Positions 11,328 to 22,200 of a stretch of DNA of 64,000 nt are shown piece after piece; position 1 is the stretch's first letter; each line of letters opens with the position of its first letter. A program made the translations under genes and the position numbers. This DNA is from Blepharisma stoltei (Eukaryota; Ciliophora; Heterotrichea; Heterotrichida; Blepharismidae): assembly GCA_914767885.1 (NCBI GenBank), contig CAJZBQ010000058.1, positions 1 to 64,000 on the forward strand, written 5' to 3'. Under the pieces are notes generated by a model. The model had not been told where the DNA came from and did not search any database. It worked only from the letters and a program-made list of their open reading frames with translations.

Positions 11328-14300
11328 TTAGATCGATACTTCTAAAGATTGCATACTTGATTTCAAAATTTCCTCATCTAGCGCACTGCTATCTATTGGA
11401 TTAGATTTGTATTTATTTTCAACATTATTACCTTGAATTATGTCCCGAACATATTCATAATTCACTTTTTTAGAAATTCCTGCTTGCTCAGGACTAATTG
11501 AAAACAATTGAAATCTGAATAATTTATGAATATCTTGACCTTTTAAAGACTCTAAAAGTGAAGGAAGATACAATTTTTGATAAATTGCTCCCGCTATTGC
11601 AAGCATCAGTCATCCTGCCAAAACTATGGCTAATGCTGCATTTTTATTGAGTTTTGCTAATGCACAGCAAATCCAGACTAAAAGACTGCATGCTAAAAAT
11701 ATTATATATCATAATGAAGCTCTGTCATAAGTAAAAGGCTGCTGGAATATCGAAATAGTTAGATAAAACAACAATAGCCCGATGCCAAGACCTAAGAAAA
11801 TATTTTCAGATGCTGGCCGAACAATTGTGTATAATACAATCAGCGTCATTTGGACAAAGCTCTTTACTGCATAGATTAGATTAGATTAGATTAAGCCGTT
11901 TGCCTTGCAGGGCGGGGATTCGCACCCCTACACGCTCAGGGCCCCTGAGGAGCCTCGGCGGATACCCTCCTTGTTGCCTCAAACAAGGGATTCGCACAAC
12001 CAGTCTTAACTTCCATGGCTTCTGGAGTCTAAGGGCCAACCACCTGGGTCGAAACTCCCAGTTTCTCGTTGGGCAAATACCGTCTTCAGGGTCTGAGGGT
12101 CATATTGCCCTCAAACATTGGCCGGCCTTGCCCTTTCCAATGGTTGTCCTGGAGGAAAAACTCCAAGTCCGAGAATTAGCTCCTCGGGCTCGAAGAAAAC
12201 CCAGCCCGAACATACATAAAGGATTACCGGCCCTTTCCACCTAAATCTCCGACACTGGGCCGTTGCCTGCTGATGTTGAAGAAATAGGGTCGAGAGGTCG
12301 GGTGGTCTGTTGTCACCATTTTTATGTATATATCCTCTTTACTGCATAATGAAACTTCTGTTCTTTGAAATGAAATGAAAGATTGTTTTTTCATGTGAAC
12401 CTATAATATAAACTTGCAGGAGTATATAGACAAATTGCTATCAAAGAAATTATAGCATAATAGGTATGCTCTCCTTGCCAGCAAAATGTAGAACAATACT
12501 CATCATGAAAACTATCTTTAAAATTATCGCCTATTGAACTTGTGCATTGAAATGTTTGAAATAAATACAAGCTAATAGGTAAAAACAGAATATCTCCAAC
12601 TATAGGTAAAAATCACAAATTTAGCTCATTTAGAATTTGGAATGTATTAGCAGTAATGAATCTTTTTGAGATAAAAAGAACGCATCATCCAAGTGAGAGA
12701 CTATCAAATAATTGTACCTGGTTCCAAAAAGTAAAAAATCCTTTTTTGAACCATCCTGAAATATTGAGGGTTGACAATTTAGTTACATTGGATCATTGAG
12801 GGAAAAAGACTGTAAAATCTGGTCCTATTTGCATATATTGGAGGCTTTCAATAGCCATAATTAAATACGAAACAAGATCCAAAAGATTTTCTTTCTCTAC
12901 CGAAAGAAGCTTTGGAAACTTTTCAATAAAAACAAAATGATAAAATTTGGTAAGAAACCCAATTCCGATAATAAATGGGACAATTTCTACAATTATCAAA
13001 ATGATATAGCCATACTCAAATGACTTAACTTGGATGCTCCTAAATGGGCACTCTTGATCATCTCCAATAATATCGCTAGGAATTTGACCACTTGCTGTTC
13101 ATGAAAGTTCTTCTTTAATTTGCAGCACAATCAGCTGGCTTGGATCATAAAGGCCGCAAAGGTTCATTGATCATGTAGAATTTGTATATATTAAGTTATA
13201 AATGCCCAAATTTATTGTAAGTTTATCGTTTCCGTCTTGACTGACACGAATCACTCCAGAGCAGCCTGCAAATTTGACTTCCCTAACTATTTTTTGTATA
13301 TTATAGCTATCCAAATTAATTCCTCTATCAATTAGAGCAGAAAGGGTTTGGATTCCAAGATATGTAGCATCATAAAATAAGCACATATAGTCATGAATAT
13401 GACCATATTCAGATAAAAAATTATTTTTTACGTCAGCTCCAACTTGGCTTTCAAACGCTAACTCCCACCTTTAACTGGAATAAAATATAAGTAAAAAATT
13501 AGACACTAAAACCGCTTAAATAAATTTTTTTAAATAAAACAATTTTATTGGTGAAATACTAATTTTTATAAAATGGGATTTGACTTAATTTAATGGAAAA
13601 GAGTGGGAATATTATTTAAACAGCTTTAACACAAATTGATTATTTTTTGAATTTAATTATTTATAAAAATAAATTAAAATTCAAATAATTGATTTAATTT
13701 ATATTTTTTTATTTTAAAAATTGTTATTGAAAATTTAGTAGAAATTTGTTATTGAAAATTTAGTAGAAATTTGTTATTGAAAATTTAGTAGAAATTTTTT
13801 TAAAAAAAATAATAAAACCTTTTAAAATTGAAATGTTTTTTTGTTCCAATTAAAAGTTAGGAGTAAGAAACTGATATAAAGCAACCCATTCATAATTTCT
13901 TTTCTTTTATTATAAGAACTAGTTCCGATTTCTTTTTCATCTAAATCTGATATGCTTACCATTCCGTCTCCAACTATCAAATAAATGTCGCCTTCTCTCA
14001 TCCCTAAATCATAAAATGCCTCTATAACATAAAAAATATCGGGCTGCTGGACTTCTAAGATGACATATCTGCTTTTACGCTCTATAATTTCTTTAATGCT
14101 TTTCTTATCAATTCCATCATATCCAAGTGGAATCACTCTGTTTTTATTGAGAATCTTAATTCCATATGATTCTGTTTGATTTTCGAATTGCTCGCTAAAA
14201 TCTTCCCCTCAAACTGAGTCTGAGTATAATAAAGAGCACTTTGATATTCCAAATACACTTAAAATTAGAGCAGATGCAGATGCTGTGCGGGAGTTTGGGT

Positions 14301-17144
14301 ACGAAACTCTGGCATACTGCGGGTAGTATTTAGAATTGCTAGTTTGAGTTGAAGTCTCTACTCCAATAATTGGCGTCGAAATATTGAGAGCCTGGAAAGC
14401 TTCAATAGTTTGTAAGGTCATTGAGGACTCTGTTGGAGGAATATGAAAATAACCCAACTCATCGGTATGGTTAAGAAAGCAAGTTTTCGAAGAATTTATT
14501 TTAAAATCACAATCTGTAATGCTATTGACAGTAATGTCAAAATTTGGCAGCAAATTTTCTTTTTTCTCAATAGTATCAATTGCAAACATTGCTCCATCTT
14601 GATTCATTACATTTCTTCCATCGTATTTAGAATCTTCTTTATTTATACTGATTGGGATTTTTAGTTTCTCGTTATTTGGAAAATTATATGTTCCTCCTGG
14701 GAACATAATAGGCGCATAAATCTTTAGCCCTTTATTATTAAAATACCCAACCGGAGTAAAATTTCCTGGGCTTTGAATATTCCATATAGTAAATCCTGCT
14801 GTCTCAGGCGAAATTTCTCTCGACACAAGGTTATAAATTTCATATGCAGAATAGGAAGCTTGAATATTACTCCCCCCCCCCCCCTCCGTGAGCGAACAAA
14901 ACCATTAGAGAAAAATCGCCATTTTTTGACCAAAAACCCACCCTCCGTGAGTGAACAAAAATTTTTTTAATAGAAAAAATTTTAATGGAAAAAAAATTTG
15001 GATATATAAGTGATAATTAGTATAAATGAAATCTAGAGCTAATTCTGTTTAATTTTAAACAAATTGCGTTTTAAAACATAAATTTTGCAAATTAAATTAA
15101 TATTTGCTTCCCAATTTTTGCAAATTAGGATTTTTTTTAAATTCGAAAAAAATATTTTTTATAAAATTTATATATAAATTTTTTTTAAAAAAAAAAATTA
15201 ACCCCCCTCCGTGAGCGAACAAAATTTTTTTGTTCGCTCACGAGGGGGGGGGGGGAGTTAGTATTTTCCATCACCCCATAATAAAGTGCAGTTCCCAATA
15301 CCACAAGCTGGTAAGTATAAGAATAAAAATCAGTGCTATGGAACCATTTTTCTTCTAGTAAAATAGACCCTTCCAAGTAAGCACCTCACGCGGCTTCTTC
15401 TATGTAGAGAAACGTGTACCCTTCTTTGTCCATGTCAGCTCGGACTATTGCTTCCTGGATATTTATTACTTTAACGTCTATTATAAGATATCTTATGCCA
15501 AATCCACCTCCGATACCACTTTGGGGCATTGATTGTCCCTGCATTATAAAACTAAATTATGCCGCGAATCAATCCCCTCTTAGCTCCTTTAGATGACTCC
15601 CCATAGCGATTGCAGGGATCTTAAGGAAGGGAGGATGATATTCGGAGTTGTGCATCTAGCCAAACTTTACCTGATTTAGTGAAGCGCAATGTCGGTTTTA
15701 GCCGGCTGCATGCTTAATCCAAATCAGGGTTTTTGCATCAGAGTTGAATAGGCCCGAGAGCTGAAAACGTATATCCCAGAAAAGCCAGAGACTATTTTCC
15801 TGACCAATCGGACTATATTTCCAGCTTCAAACCAGGAATTATGCTTCGAATTTGGATTTCCATTTTGGCTAATAATCAGCCAGAAAATTTAACCCTTTGA
15901 TTTTCCATGATGGCCACTTTTGTTGACACGCAGTACAGTAGCGATTAGCAAATTCAGGCTTTTATCTGGCAGGAGCAATCTTCGAGATGTCATGAAGTGC
16001 GAACTGGCAGGCAAGGAAGGAAGTTTTAGGGAAGGCGTATTTGAGAATTACAATGGATTTTTTAATAATTAAGATAAAGCTAATGCTTCTTGGATCAACT
16101 TTGATATTCTTGTGTTGGTTTTAAAGAATAGCCACTTTACTCCTAAAGGCTTGATCTTTTTAGAAAATAGTCAGTAGACATAATCATAAGTTACCAGCTC
16201 AGTTAAAACAAACTGAGCAACAATTTCAACTTCTTCATCAACACTAAAGTCGATTTTGATAAATTCGCTGCTAATAACGGCTATGGCTTTTTTAACGCTA
16301 TAGGCTCTTGCGATAGCCAGCGCTGACAGTGCATGAGTGCTTAAAGAATAAAATGAATAATAGACATATGGTAAAGGCTTTTCAGGGGAATAATCAATGA
16401 TAAAATGAATGAACCCATAATTTCTTGCATATTCACTTATCAATGTAGACAAGCTGATTGACCAAGTCCCATCATATACGAATAGATAATTCGAGTCAGA
16501 AGTGAAGATTTGGTCAAAGTCAGAAAAATCATCAATCTCATAAACTGAGTATAAGAAAGGCAAACCTAAGTTGCAGCCAGAAGTGTAATTTAATGAGCAC
16601 TCGAGAGTGCTCTTGAAATAATTGACTATTAATGGGCTTTAATAATAAAATGGCTATGGTGAGAGGAAAATTCATTCAGTGAATTCCTCTAGCTTTTATT
16701 ATTATGGAGTTAGGTTTTGCACTCTGATAGGGAAGAAATGGCGAAGACTTTCTTACTTCACATCCTAAAGGCATCGTGCTTTTACCTCTTTCCACTGCCC
16801 AATAAAGGCAGAATCATAGGTTAAACAGACATTGGAGGAAAGTCAGATAGAGTGAGGCCATGTGCCAAGCCGCTAGTCGCCCCAGTGCTTCTGGGCCTTC
16901 AAATGGCTTTACATGGCTAGAAGGAGTGAGCTTTGCCAACAGGTTTTAAGAGCAATCAATGGTGGAAATCAAGTTGAGCAAAGATAGACCTTATGTCCTG
17001 CGTAATAGATTCCTAGGCTGAGGTGAGCTAAATTAAATAATCTAAGTCTAAAACTATTAGTGGGCTTGTATTTTTACTGAACAGTGCTGGTATTGTAGTG
17101 AATTGGGATGCAGCAAGACTTAATTGTAAATAAAATATCAGCAT
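11328..17144 (-). CDS. Venus-flytrap receptor with multipass membrane domain, copy 1
   Basis: Starts at ATG 17144 with a signal peptide (MLIFYLQLSLAASQ). The extracellular region resembles the receptor ligand-binding (Venus flytrap) fold of class C GPCRs and ANF receptors: DYVYWLFSKKIKPLG, HIPP.ESSMTLQTIEAFQAL, a PIIGVETSTQTSNS segment, and SVFGISKCSLLYSDSVWGED. The C-terminal half holds several hydrophobic helices (about 11590-13020), so the product should be a plasma-membrane receptor. TGA encodes Trp. Stop is TAA at 11328. Four insertions interrupt it: SINE-like 11874-12334, MITE 13462-13863, MITE 14870-15257 and SINE-like 16640-17052, with a fifth messy insert at about 15492-16066. Part of it (about 13885-14476) is almost identical to copy 2. 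Ligand unknown. Confidence 0.75.
11874..12334 (-). mobile_element. SINE-like element, TSD CTCTTTACTGCATA
   Basis: Flanked by perfect 14-bp direct repeats (11860-11873 and 12335-12348). The tail on the left is a run of AGATT units and the head on the right reads TACATAAAAATGGTGAC on the minus strand. A tRNA T-arm/B-box-like GGGGTGCGAATCCCC lies near its 3' end (minus strand, about 11914-11928), with a second GGATTCGCAC motif at about 11989. It sits in a membrane helix of receptor copy 1; removal with one repeat restores the frame. Confidence 0.8.
13462..13863. mobile_element. MITE, family B-like, TSD TAA
   Basis: TAA at 13459-13461 and 13864-13866 flanks CTCCCACCTTTAACTGGAA... and ...TTGTTCCAATTAAAAGTTAGGAG. 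The interior is very AT-rich and contains three copies of a 25-bp unit beginning TTGTTATTGAAAATTTAGTA (about 13715-13797). Inserted in the ligand-binding region of receptor copy 1; copy 2 lacks it. Confidence 0.85.
14870..15257. mobile_element. MITE, family A full length, TSD TTA
   Basis: TTA at 14867-14869 and 15258-15260. The left end is a C-run then CTCCGTGAGCGAACAAAACC. The right end is a near-perfect snap-back hairpin, CCCTCCGTGAGCGAAC...GTTCGCTCACGAGGGG (about 15202-15255). Interior landmarks are the CACCCTCCGTGAGTGAAC block and GATATATAAGTGATAATTAG. Inserted in receptor copy 1; absent at the same place in copy 2. Confidence 0.9.
15492..16066. mobile_element. SINE-like insertion in receptor copy 1
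   Basis: Higher-GC sequence sharing phrases with the element at 20798-21341 (for example CTTTACCTGATTTAGTGAAGCGCAATGTCGG against CTTTACTTGGTCTGGCTAAGCGCAATTTTGG). Possible flanking repeats are TTATAAGATA and TAATTAAGATA, imperfect. The receptor reading on the two sides seems to overlap (QEAL.../QEAIVRADMDKEG), so a local duplication or a second event is likely and the ends are approximate. Confidence 0.55.
16640..17052. mobile_element. SINE-like element, TSD ACTATTARTGGGCTT
   Basis: 15-bp flanking repeats (16625-16639 and 17053-17067) differ by one base. The head contains AATAAAATGGC. A 20-bp palindrome near 16670-16690 (GAGGAAAATTCATTCAGTGAATTCCTC) follows. Inserted just after the signal peptide of receptor copy 1; excision joins KNTSPLIV to NYFKSTLECS. 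Confidence 0.75.
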
Positions 17145-18327
17145 AATCTGATATAATTTTAATAGATTTGATTAAACAGAATTAAAAAAAGAATTTAAAA
17201 AGAATTAAGAGATATTTAAGACGTTTCTTAATTATTATTCTTGCTATTCTTGATATTTAAAATAATTAAATCAAAGAAATATTCGAACGATATGAAAAAG
17301 TCACTTATAAGTGCTCCTTAAGGGTAAAAGTTACTTATTAAATCAGTGTTTATTAAATATTGCATAAATAAAAGCTAAAATATTCCAAGATATTTAAAAT
17401 ATTTTTATAAACAACATATACTATATATAGATATCAAAACGGAAAATAGCAATTAATAAAATTTGTTACTTCCAAGCTGAAGCAAAAAAATTCTATCGGA
17501 TTTAAATAGAGGCTTATTTTTATTAAAAATTTTAAAAGATAGAGCCTAGAGGTTTTGCAATCACTAGAATTTGTCTGGCATGGCTTGATAAAGGTCAACG
17601 TGGAAAGCCAAACCCCATAATATTAAAACTGCTAAAGAAGAAGCAGCTCTAAGAGAAAATAACTTGCTGCAAATATTTTTTATTATCATAGCTATACCTT
17701 GTTTCAGTTAAAGGGAAGGGGATTTAGTAAAGATTATAATCAAGGCATTAAATTAAATTGTGAAAAAAATTTTCAACTTATAAGAAACTTTAATTATTAT
17801 GGATGATCTTTGCAAACATAGAGCAGCGGGAAATATAATTTTTTTATTTGTAAGCTTAAGATTATTTCTCGTTTTAAAATTGCTAGCTTTTTATAAGTAA
17901 ATATATCTATTTATTGAAACTAAAATTTCTGCGCTGATATTATCGCTTTATTTCTTCATCATAAATAGAAAAGTTATTTCCTGCAGAAAAAATTTTCTCT
18001 GTGAATAGATATATGTGATAACTATTGAATTAGATAATAAAGTAAGATAATGAATATAAATTATTTCAGCTTTTATGCATGCAGGATTTAAAATATTGTT
18101 TATCAAAAATAAAGAGAATAATAGAAAAAGCCAGACTATTCAAAATTAATACTTTTAGAATAATATAATTTTTAACTTTCTTTTATTTAAATTTCAAATT
18201 TTTGAATAAATTAAGACCTTATATTTATTTTTTCAATTGAAAATATTATAGGCTGAAATAATTATTTCTATATAAGTAATTTTTTAATGGAGAGACTAAA
18301 TCAATTATTTTTATTAATAAATTCTTA
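17145..18327. other. AT-rich intergenic region upstream of receptor copy 1
   Basis: About 1.2 kb of AT-rich DNA with no frame of coding character and no recognised element. It should contain the promoter of receptor copy 1, but I see no specific signal. Confidence 0.5.
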
Positions 18328-18652
18328 CTCCCACCCCCTCCGTGAGTGAACAAAAATATTTTGTTCACTCTAATTTTTTTTTTCTTCGAAATTTAAAAAA
18401 ATCTCACTTCTATAAAAATTTGAAAGCAAATATTAATTTAATTTATAAAATTTATGTTTTAAGACGCAATTTGTTTAAAATTAAACAGAATTAGCTCGAG
18501 GTTTCCTATACTAATTATCATTTATATATTAAATTTTTTTTCCCTAAAAATTTTTTCTATCAAAAAAATTTTTGTTCACTCACGGAAGGTGGGTTTTTGG
18601 GCAAAAATAGGGATTTTTCTAATGGTTTTGTTCACTCACGGAGGGGGGGGAG
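18328..18652. mobile_element. MITE, family A, mismatched flanks TTA/TCA
   Basis: Family A ends and interior (TCACTCACGGAGGGGGGGGAG at the right, AATTATCATTTATATAT inside). The left flank is TTA (18325-18327) and the right flank TCA (18653-18655), so the duplication is not exact. Located between the two receptor genes. Confidence 0.8.
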
Positions 18653-19200
18653 TCAATAAAATAGCTAAAACTCATAAAAATATATTTGAAAAATTTTGTC
18701 ATTTTTAAAAAAAGCTATATATTTTTTGAATAATTTTTATTAAATTGAATTAACCTCCTTTACTTTACTCTGATGTTTTCTTCAAATCTAAAGGGTGTAA
18801 GCAATAAGATATTTTATCCCCAACTTAATTTGCTAACTTCTTCGTTACCAGTATTTTTGATAGTAACTAATTTTTAAAATTTATGCGATAAAAAAAAATA
18901 ATAATTTCAAATATTTTTGTAAATAAAAATCTAATTTAATTTACAAAATTTATTTTTAAAATGCAAACCATCTAAATTTATTAGAAATAGATTTATAATT
19001 TATTATATAATAGATACTTTATATCAAAATATTATAAAAAATTTAAATAAATTTAAATAAATTTGCTTGCTGAAGAAAGCGAGCAGATTTTTGCATTATT
19101 TAGTCATAAAAATTGTAGCACATAATTTGGTATAAAATAAAAGCTACTTATTTTCTATATAAATAATTTAATTGAATAATTATAATAAGTTTTTTAAACT
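18653..19200. other. AT-rich spacer downstream of receptor copy 2
   Basis: No gene or repeat family recognised; AT-rich with homopolymer runs. Confidence 0.5.
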
Positions 19201-22200
19201 CTAAACTGCTATATCATAAAACTGTAAACTGGATTTCAAGTTTTCCTCATCCAATGCGTTACTATCTGCTGAATTGTATATATATTTATTCCTTACATCA
19301 TTGCTTTGGCTCATATTCCTAGCGTACTCATATTTCACAGTTTTAACAATTCCTGCATCTTCAGGGCTCATAGCAAACAATTGAAATCTGAATAGTGTAT
19401 GAATACCTTGGCCTTTTTCTGACTCCAAAAGTGAAGGAAGAAACAATTTTTGATAAATAGCTCCCACAACTCCGAATAGTATCCATCCCACTACAAGTGT
19501 GACTAATGCTGCAATTTTACTAACTCCCCCCCCCCCCTCCGTGAGCGAACAAAACCATTAGAAAAATCGCCATTTTTTGACCAAAAACCCACCCTCCGTG
19601 AGTGAACAAAAATTTTTTTTAATAGAAAAAATTTTAATGGAAAAAAATTTTGATATATAAGTGATAATTAGTATAATGAAATCTAGAGCTAATTCTGTTT
19701 AATTTTAAACAAATTGCGTTTTAAAACATAAATTTTGCAAATTAAATTAATATTTGCTTCCCAATTTTTGCAAAATTAGGATTTTTTTAAATTTCGAAAA
19801 AAATATTTTTTTATAAAATTTATATATAAATTTTTTTTAAAAAAAAAAATTAACCCCCCTCCGTGAGCGAACAAAATTTTTTTGTTCGCTCACGGAGGGG
19901 GGGGGGGAGTAAGCTTTTCTAATGCACAGCAAGCCCAAACCAAAAGACTGCAAGCCAGAAAAATGATATACCATAGTGAAGCTCGGTCGTAAGTGAAAGG
20001 CTGCCGAAATATTGAAATTATTATATATATAATTAGCAGCCCTATGCCAAGTCCTAACTCCTCCCAGTGAGCGAACAAAAAATTTATTTTTGCCCAAGGA
20101 GGGGATTTAAAAACCAAAATTCTCAAAATTTGAAAGCAAATATTAATTTAATTTGTAAAATTTGTGTTTTAAAATGCAGGTGTTTACAATTAAACAGAAT
20201 TAGATAGAGATTTCATTCTATTAATTATCACTTATATGTCAAAATATTTTATAAAAAAATTTTCTATTAAAAATTTTTTGGAAAAAAAAATATTGATTTT
20301 TTCAAATGGTTTGGTTCACTAACGGAGGGGAGTAAGAAAATATTATCAGATGCAGGTCGAACAATGGTATATAATAGAATCAAGGTTATTTGAACAAAGG
20401 TTTTCAAAATGCAGTGAAACTTTTGTTCTTTAAAATGAAATGGTAGGTTATCTTTCCAAAAGAATCTGTAATATAAGCTTGCAGGAGTATATAAATAAAT
20501 TGCAATTGATGAAATTATCACATAGTATATGTGCTCATCTTGCCAGCAAAATGTAGAGCAGTAATGGTCATGAAAACTGTCTTTAAAATTATCTCCTATT
20601 GAGCTTGTGCATTGATAAGTTTCAAATAAATATAAATTTATGGGTAAGAATAGCACATCTCCAACTATTGGCAAAACCCATAAATTAAAGTCCTCTAAAA
20701 TGCCTAAAAAGTTGAATCTAAGCCTTGATAAAACAAAAAGCATGAATCATCCAAGAGAGAGACCTTCAAATAATTGGATTTCGTTTCAAAATGTAAATAC
20801 ATAAAAATGGTTTGGCGAACCAACCTGCCCTCTTAACACCTATAGCCGAATAGAATCCAGGGGCCTTGTTGAAGGGAGAACAGCGTTCGGTGATGTGTAT
20901 TTGGCCCGACTTTACTTGGTCTGGCTAAGCGCAATTTTGGGTGGCCGACCGCAGGCTCGCATCCAGGGCAAAGTTTTACACCAAAAGAGATAGGACTCAG
21001 AAGTTGGAAAGGGATAGCCTAAAGTCCAGAGGGCGTTCGCTTGGCCAGTCGGGCATTTCCTAGCGTGAAGCTGGGAGTTACTCCACGGGCTACGAGTTTC
21101 ATCTTGGATGACAACTCTGACCACAAAATTCATTTTTTGAATTTTTCGGAAAAGGAAAACCTCGTTGGCGTATGGCACGTTGACCCAGCGTCTTTACCTC
21201 CTGGTAGCAAGTGCAAGCCCTTGTCCAGAGGGAGCAATACAATTTGCCGAGGCTGTGATACCAGACTGGCGAGCAAGGATGTGGAGTGAAACAATGACGT
21301 AAAAAGCCGAATTTCTCTATAATCTAATAAAGTTAAGTTAAGTTTCAAAATGTAAAGTACCCTTCATTAAACCAGCCACTGATATCAAGTGCAGCAAGTT
21401 TAGTAACATTGGATCATTGTGGAAAAAAGCCTGTAAAATCTGGCCCTATTTGCATATACTGGAGGCTTTCAATCAGCATAAGAAGATAAGAGATAAGATC
21501 CACTACATTTTCTCTTTCTATAGTAACAAGCTTTGGGAACTTTTTAAAAACTGATTGGTAGAATTTTGCAGTAAATCCAATTATAATAATATAGGGGACC
21601 ATTTCTATGACCATCAACAATATATACCCGTATGTGAAAGATCGGACTTGGATACTCCTAAATGGGCACTCTTGGCCATCTCCTATAATGTCGCTTGGAA
21701 CATTTCCATCAGCAGTCCATGAAAATTGTTGATTAATTTGCAGGACTATCAATTGGCTTGGATCGTAATAGCCGCAAAGATTCATAGTTCAAGTAGAATT
21801 CACTTGGATTAAGTTATAAATGCCCAAATTTACTGTAAGTCTGTCGTTTCCTTCCTGACTTATTCGGACTACTCCAGAACAGCCTGTGAATTTCACATCT
21901 CTGGCTATTTTTTGTATTTTATCGCTGTCTACTTAGCTTAACTTAATTTTATAAATGCTCAACGTCCACTAAGGGGTTGGCAAGCCCAGGCCTTCCACCC
22001 CTCTTCCATACATCGGGTCCACAAGCCTCTGGGGCAACTTGATTCGTTACACCAGACGCACTTGGAGCGATGCTATCGGCTTCGACGGCTTATGGATTAG
22101 CTACTGCCTTCGCGAAGTAAGTTGTTTGTAAAAAAAATCCAAAAAATGGATTTTTTGGCCGATTATCGGCAAAAAGGATAAGCACGCGACCATACCTAAC

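Noticed and set aside
11914-11960. A tRNA gene
   Set aside because: A T-arm-like hairpin is present but no matching acceptor, D and anticodon arms could be folded from the surrounding bases.
11900-12244. A plus-strand 114-codon frame in a GC-rich stretch
   Set aside because: It lies wholly inside a SINE-like element bounded by perfect 14-bp repeats and has no protein-family features.
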